A DNA stretch of 12,890 nucleotides from JAYSSF01 sp043720715. GTDB taxonomy: Bacteria; Patescibacteriota; Gracilibacteria; Absconditabacterales; Absconditicoccaceae. The stretch lies in NCBI GenBank assembly GCA_043720715.1, contig JAYSSF010000083.1, positions 1 to 12,890 on the forward strand, written 5' to 3'. The notes below the pieces were generated by a model. It was not told the DNA's origin, searched no databases, and saw nothing but the letters and a program-made list of their open reading frames with translations. A program made the position numbers and the translations under genes. Below are positions 8,897 through 12,890 of this stretch, in pieces; within the stretch, counting starts at the first letter, position 1; the number at the start of each line of letters is the position of its first letter.

Positions 8897-9690
8897 CATC
8901 ATCCTCATAAAATCAACCAGATACTACCATTGGGATTGATAATAGTACATTTGAGACTTGCGCCAGTCTTCTCGTCTAACTCGCGGATTGTCGATTCTGC
9001 TTCATATTCTACTCCTCCAAATGGTAAAGGTATGGATAAATCTCCTCGATGAGCACGTTGATTAAACTGCTCACAATCATCAATCTTTGCCACCATATCC
9101 AAACAATGAATCTGTCAGAGATGGTCAAATACAAATGGGTTTACTTCCAAATAAGTAAATCAATATGCTCTAAAAAACGCAACAAAACTTGCGATAAAAT
9201 CAATAATGAGTTGATCAGTAATGCCAAAAGCTGACTGAATCATGGTTGCATCGAGGCTATCTAGTGGCGATATGTTCACAGATTTTATAGTATCCCACTG
9301 CTCTTCAACATCTACCCCTCACAACGTGCTAAAATATATAATATCACAATCTCTCGTCGTCGAGCATGCAATATAGTATTCTTGATCATGAGCGATACAT
9401 GGCTCCACCATAAAGCGAGTCAAAGAACCTGTCGTACTATCAATCGTAACTAAGCTATCATAATGCTGACTAAATCGCTGTTTAAGCTGATTAATTCATA
9501 GGTTTATTCACACCAATCCATGCTTTCCTCTTTTGCCAAAGAGATGATCAGGTTTAATCACATATGTTTGATTAACATCAAGTTGATCAAGTTGATCAAT
9601 ATCAGTGATTTCTTTGCCATCATAGTGCTTGTCAGTATATTGAGCAAACAGCTTTTTGACATCATATTCATAAATCGATCTTTGAGACAT
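8890..9690 (-). pseudogene. ATP-citrate lyase ATP-grasp subunit, truncated at residue 267
   Basis: ATP-citrate lyase splits citrate and CoA to acetyl-CoA and oxaloacetate. This fragment follows the N-terminal ATP-grasp part of the human/AclB-type subunit closely: YVIKPDHLFGKRGKHGLVG (residues 43-61), the conserved Trp after LKQ as CGA (72), MVEPC, EYYIACS with DRD-like TTRDCD, LGGVDVE, FTYLEVNPFVF, the KWGD Trp as CGA (215), PFGGVEYE, LDEKTGASLK (about 231-240), NPNG and GGGGAS (262-267). Homology then stops abruptly inside GGGAS, where the citrate-binding domain should begin, and kinase sequence takes over in another frame. The ATP-citrate-lyase frame stays open without homology to TAG at 8446. 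The ATG at 9690 matches the family start. The nucleotide-binding half is intact, but the product cannot be a full lyase. A free-standing ATP-grasp enzyme is less likely. Confidence 0.85.
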
Positions 9691-9739
9691 AAAACACAGA
9701 TTAAAAGTTTAAAGTCACAAACAATAGTTCAGCACTATT

Positions 9740-10651
9740 TTATATCACTTCTTCCATGCCAACAAGAGCTGTGCCAATCTTACCTACCGCGACTCCACTT
9801 GCTTTATTACCGAAGATGACAGCGTTTTCCAGTGATTGTCATTCATTGAGTTTGACGGCGATACCAGCAAGAAACGTATCACCCGCACCAGATACATCAA
9901 ACACTGTCTTAGCCTCTGTGTGAAGATGTGTGGTCTCTCATTGTTGTGTAATAATACTTGCTCATTGCGATCCTCTGGTAACCACAACATTAGCATTAAG
10001 CTGCACTGCTAAAGATTTACCATAGAGAGCGATTTCATCATCTAGATTTTCAATATCTTTACCGATAACCTCTTTAAATTCCTTAAAATTAGGTTTAAAG
10101 ATAAAAACGTTGGTATAAAACATAAATTTGTGAGGCTTAGTATCAACCAGAATCTTCGTGTTAGGAAAAGTAATTGATATCTCCCTGATGAGATCTTCTT
10201 GTAAGACTCATTTTACATAATCTGAGCAAATAATTATATCAGGATTTGCATCTTTGATCTGTTGGATAATAGCCTTAATCTGACCTCAATCCACACTAAA
10301 TGCCTCCTCAAAATCAGTTCTCAATATCTGTTGGTTATAAGTGGTTTCTATATATCTTGCTTTTGATATTGTAGGCTGCTCTGTCATAATTGGATGGAAC
10401 TCAATATCATACAGAGTGCAGATTTTTTTAATCACATCACCATGACTATCTTCGCCAATATTACCGATCAAAACACAATCTCAGCCAAGAGTTATTATAT
10501 TTGCTGCTACATTGGCCGCCCCACCAAGTCTAAATTCAGATTTATTGATATTAATCAAAGGCATAGGAGATTCAGGGTTAAGCCTTTTAACTTCACCAAA
10601 ATGATACTGATCTAAGATAATATCTCCAATTACTACAATCTTATGCGACAT
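9740..10651 (-). CDS. hldE (kinase domain): HldE/RfaE-type heptose-7-phosphate kinase, PfkB family (303 aa)
   Basis: This corresponds to the N-terminal domain of HldE, which phosphorylates D-glycero-beta-D-manno-heptose 7-phosphate at C1 on the way to ADP-heptose. HldE-like landmarks are VVIGDIILDQYHFGEVKRLNPESPMPL (split: VVIGDIILDQY near residues 6-16, KRLNPESPMP near 22-31), RLGGAANVAANI, IGNIGEDSHG, QQILRTDFEE, IIICSDYVKG and the ATP/catalytic signature DVSGAGD (252-258, with Asp258 as the base). The full length of 303 residues fits a free-standing kinase. The adenylyltransferase domain that HldE carries in the same chain is missing here and is supplied by the separate upstream gene 32 bp away. 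The protein contains no CGA or CGG codon. Other PfkB sugar kinases are possible, but the RLNPESP segment favours HldE. Confidence 0.88.
9771..9931 (-). repeat. Direct repeat, copy 2 (kinase 3' region)
   Basis: This is the partner of 8427-8587, offset by 1,344 bp with no gaps. It lies in the 3' part of the complete kinase gene. Same orientation; the differences are mainly at third codon positions, which shows that both copies were under selection for protein function before one was truncated. Confidence 0.85.
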
Positions 10652-10683
10652 ATATTATCATAAATGACTAAAACTATTTATTT

Positions 10684-11496
10684 TTATTTTAACTTAGCTA
10701 CCCAAATATTGATAACCTTTTGAAAATCTTTAAGAATATCTAATACATCACCAGAGGTTGACTCTATCTTCATTTCTTGAGCATATTCCAAATATTTTTG
10801 CGTATCTGTAGCTGATAATGTATCAAGATCACACGAAGAAAATGCAATGGGGTCTATCTCAGAAGGGTTGTTCTTATAGACGCTAATCAATGTTTGCAAC
10901 TTCACTGCACTAGAAGATCGCTGCCCCTCCAAAGGAACCATCCAGACTTGCTCTGCCTCCTTGCCTTCTTTCTGCATTACTTCCTCTAAACCTCGATCAG
11001 ATCATTTTACCCAAATATCAATTTTTTCACAGCAATGTTCTCTTATCGCGCGTAAGATATCCTCTGGGGTTGGGTCGTCAAATCCTGAGACAATATCAAC
11101 TCCCATTGGGCCAAATTGCTCTGCGAGATAGCTAGATCTGACAAGATCATCTTGATAACCAGTAGGGAACGATTTACCAGGACTACTTCGATAAGAAGAT
11201 GCTTTATTATTAGAGATTAAAACAAAAAGCACCTTATCTCAAAACTCTTTAATGGCATTTTGATAAGTAGTTTTTACATATCAACGATGCCCATCGTGAA
11301 CAACAGCAAATGTCCCTCCTGTGCCAATAATCGTGTATGCTTCATCCTTATAACGCTTAATTAAATTCAAAAAACTCTGCCTATCTAAGATAACTTCTGC
11401 TGATCACTTCTCTTGTATAGGAGAGGCATCGACTCAATTCTCTCCACCTATATTACTCATATAAGCATCAAAATCACCTACGGTTTCAATACTCAT
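10684..11496 (-). CDS. HxGH-motif nucleotidyltransferase, HldE C-domain-like (270 aa)
   Basis: This is a class of small adenylyl/cytidylyltransferases that activate sugar phosphates or similar. The catalytic loop is GTGGTFAVVHDGHRGYV (residues 58-74), with the HxGH signature at 67-70; Gly72 is TGA. WVKGSD (162-167) followed by a CGA residue at 168 matches the VKGGDY/W strand of RfaE C-domains; Gly165 is TGA. A second CGA (193) precedes SSS (194-196), the counterpart of the ISST motif that binds the triphosphate. The most likely role is ADP-heptose formation from heptose 1-phosphate, paired with the kinase 32 bp downstream. The 57-residue N-terminal extension and the C-terminal 75 residues are not part of the usual fold. 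ATG at 11496 is preceded by GGATG, a weak ribosome-binding site at best. ATG at 11460 is an alternative start. Confidence 0.82.
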
Positions 11497-11624
11497 CAGA
11501 ACATCCGTTATAAAAATAAAAACTACTAATGAAATATCGATAAACTTATCTTTTTCAAAGAAACATTATATTAGTTAAACCTAGTCATATCTACTTACTT
11601 CGCCAATAATTAAAACAAAAATCA

Positions 11625-11640
11625 GTTAGTATAAACTAAC
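11625..11640. repeat. Perfect 6-bp inverted repeat, possible operator or weak hairpin
   Basis: GTTAGT-ATAA-ACTAAC is a perfect palindrome with a 4-nt loop in the 254-bp gap. On the minus strand it lies about 130 nt before the nucleotidyltransferase ATG, just after a promoter-like sequence, where an operator could sit. The stem is short and AT-rich and no clean T-run follows directly, so it is weak as an intrinsic terminator for the GT9 gene. Confidence 0.35.
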
Positions 11641-11645
11641 AAAAA

Positions 11646-11673
11646 TATATAACAATATACCTGTGATATTCAA
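11646..11673 (-). promoter_or_regulatory. Possible sigma-70-like promoter for the nucleotidyltransferase gene and downstream operon
   Basis: On the minus strand TTGAAT (11673-11668) and TATATA (11651-11646) are separated by 16 bp. They lie in the only long intergenic region of the window, which runs from 11497 to 11750 and otherwise holds no gene. The region is very AT-rich, so chance matches are expected. Position is the main support. Confidence 0.25.
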
Positions 11674-11750
11674 GTCATTCTATTGTAATGTAACAACAAA
11701 CCTACACAATCCAAGATCATGTTTTATAGCGCAAAGAATGACGATAGATT

Positions 11751-12857
11751 CTAACTTAACATAGCATGTATCTCACCAACAAGATCCTGTGGATTTATGC
11801 CCGACATACAAGTCTCACAATATTGTTGAGTAGATCATTTGATAGTACGGCATTCTCCTTGACAAGGGTTGTTCGTTCCATCTTTAAAAATACTCAATCC
11901 CCCTACTTTACAAGATGTTTCTTTAGTCTTTATATTATTAAATTCTCCTGGTATTCTCATAAAGCCACGAATTCGACTATTGATAATGACAGTTTGTATT
12001 GGCTTATTATTAATATTAGTTCACAGACCCATAGCAACATTTGGTATTCCTCCATCACACCCGATAAGGCCATCAACTACCCATACTTTCGATATCATAT
12101 CTCTTATACTTTTTGTTTCTCCTGCCATAGAGATAACCATAGATTGTTGTTGATAATCCAAACTATCCATAATAGTATCTTGTATATCTGTTGCTTTATT
12201 GTCTCCTAAAAGAATAACAGCATATCCTTGAGCAATCAATCACTTAACAACATCTCCCCGCTGATGATAATTTCTATGAGGATCTACTGCTCCAAGGGCT
12301 ACTCACACAACCATTGTCGACTTGTCGATATTTCTTTGCTCAAATTCTTGTGCTTTCCATGCAGTAGCATCAGCTTTTTCATCATCCGAGAGGAAGATAA
12401 CCTGTTGATTTTCTTTTTTTAGTAAGAAATCAGATACATATTGTTCGGGATTCTGTTCACCAAGGAGAATAGCTATTTGGCGAAGATAAAGGGTAATATA
12501 TGAAATATGATTATCACGAAGATACTCATCTGCTCACTGTAAGCAAGAAGTCAAAGATTTTTTAGAATCCTTAAGAAATTCTGATCAAAAATTCCGCAAT
12601 CCCTGTGATTCTTCCTTTGAAGCATACGGAACAGCGGAGATAACTCAATCATAGTTTCAAGACTTCGGTTTTTCGTCTCATTCCTTTTGGGGGAATCAAT
12701 ATACTTCATGTACATGGGGATTATTATCAAAGAGTACCTTAAAATGACCAGGTACTGAAATATCCAATGTCGCTCTCATATGTTGTGCCAACATATTAAG
12801 GAAACGATGATTAACCCATAGTACCCACCCTATTCTAAATATCAACCATATTTTCAG
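11751..12857 (-). CDS. GT9-family glycosyltransferase, heptosyltransferase-like (about 368 aa, start uncertain)
   Basis: The C-terminal GT-B domain is clear: VVGVALGAVDP begins it, NYHQ-x-GDVVK follows with x encoded by CGG where GT9 proteins have a Trp (KxWP-type position), then GYAVILLGD, and IGCDGGIPNVAMGLG, the donor-site DxGPxHxAxxLG motif with TGA as the final Gly. The tail has paired cysteines (CQGEC, YCETC), as in other GT9 members. The N-terminal domain is more diverged: KIWLIFRIGWVLW lacks the GD of the usual GxGD loop, and FDNNPHVHEVY is recognisable. No ATG lies between the in-frame TAG at 12867-12869 and 12794. CTG at 12857 or TTG at 12845 would keep the first strand, while ATG 12794 would lose it. 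The start or a nearby indel needs raw reads. Confidence 0.75.
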
Positions 12858-12866
12858 TCTATTTCA

Positions 12867-12890
12867 CTAGTTTGAATCTCCAGTTAGGAG
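12867..12890 (-). CDS. Possible C-terminal end of an upstream gene
   Basis: Seven codons end at TAG 12867-12869, in the same frame as the GT9 gene. They could be the tail of the preceding gene in the operon. The stretch is too short for any homology judgement. Confidence 0.2.
   Translation of the reverse strand, partial: LLTGDSN

Noticed and set aside
8576..9052. A 158-codon plus-strand open frame
   Set aside because: It lies antisense to the kinase and ATP-citrate-lyase fragments, whose minus-strand frames have clear family motifs. The plus frame shows no recognisable motif.
9578..9600. Short tandem repeat (TTGATCAAG units)
   Set aside because: It encodes a local LDQLDQ repeat inside the ATP-citrate-lyase reading frame. 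It is too short to be a mobile or CRISPR-type repeat.
11674..11741. 7-bp inverted repeat GTCATTC/GAATGAC with a long loop
   Set aside because: The 54-nt separation and low-complexity setting make it a probable chance match, and no T-run supports a terminator.
1..12890. CRISPR array, tRNA or rRNA genes, transposase or insertion-sequence ends
   Set aside because: I found no regularly spaced repeats, cloverleaf sequence, rRNA signature or transposase motif on either strand.

Overview
The window is a single-direction block of cell-surface glycan genes from an AT-rich bacterium that does not use the standard genetic code. All recognisable genes lie on the minus strand. In the standard code they break into dozens of short ORFs. 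If TGA is read as glycine (translation table 25), each becomes one full-length protein, and the TGA codons fall on invariant glycines of known families. Examples are the FQGxxEWG and KVMGLAAY motifs of the carbamoyltransferase, DIEGGE of two FkbM methyltransferases, DIGSRVDGF of the DUF268 protein and QYAFGR of the fucosyltransferase. TGA=Gly is the code of Candidatus Absconditabacteria (SR1) and Gracilibacteria (BD1-5), so I place the window there.

A second departure from the standard code is visible. CGA and CGG codons fall on family-conserved tryptophans: five or six times in the fucosyltransferase, twice in the ATP-citrate-lyase fragment, and probably in the nucleotidyltransferase and a GT9 enzyme. 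In every motif I checked, conserved arginines are written AGA, AGG, CGT or CGC. The window therefore appears to read CGA/CGG as Trp as well as TGA as Gly. The proteins below are described with TGA=Gly, and CGA/CGG is flagged where it matters.

Layout from 12,890 down to 1, in transcription order: a GT9 glycosyltransferase (12857-11751); a 254-bp AT-rich gap with a possible promoter and a small palindrome; an HxGH nucleotidyltransferase (11496-10684); a complete HldE-type heptose-phosphate kinase (10651-9740); a broken segment in which the ATP-grasp part of an ATP-citrate lyase (9690-8890) runs out of frame into the 3' half of a second kinase copy (8896-8390); a 160-bp non-coding insert of unusual composition; a second GT9 enzyme (8229-7174); an FkbM methyltransferase (7152-6289); a DUF268 protein (6296-5553); a NodU/CmcH carbamoyltransferase (5511-3727); a GT11 alpha-1,2-fucosyltransferase-like enzyme (3733-2843); a second FkbM methyltransferase (2825-1989); two class-I SAM methyltransferases (1988-1071 and 1037-504); and the N-terminal 164 residues of a GT2 glycosyltransferase running off the window (494-1).

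Taken together, a kinase and a nucleotidyltransferase would make a nucleotide-activated heptose, GT9, GT11 and GT2 enzymes would assemble a glycan, and four methyltransferases plus a carbamoyltransferase would decorate it. From 8229 to 1 the genes are tightly packed, with 7-8 nt overlaps or short gaps, and probably form one operon. The ATP-citrate-lyase/kinase junction marks a rearrangement or an assembly join.
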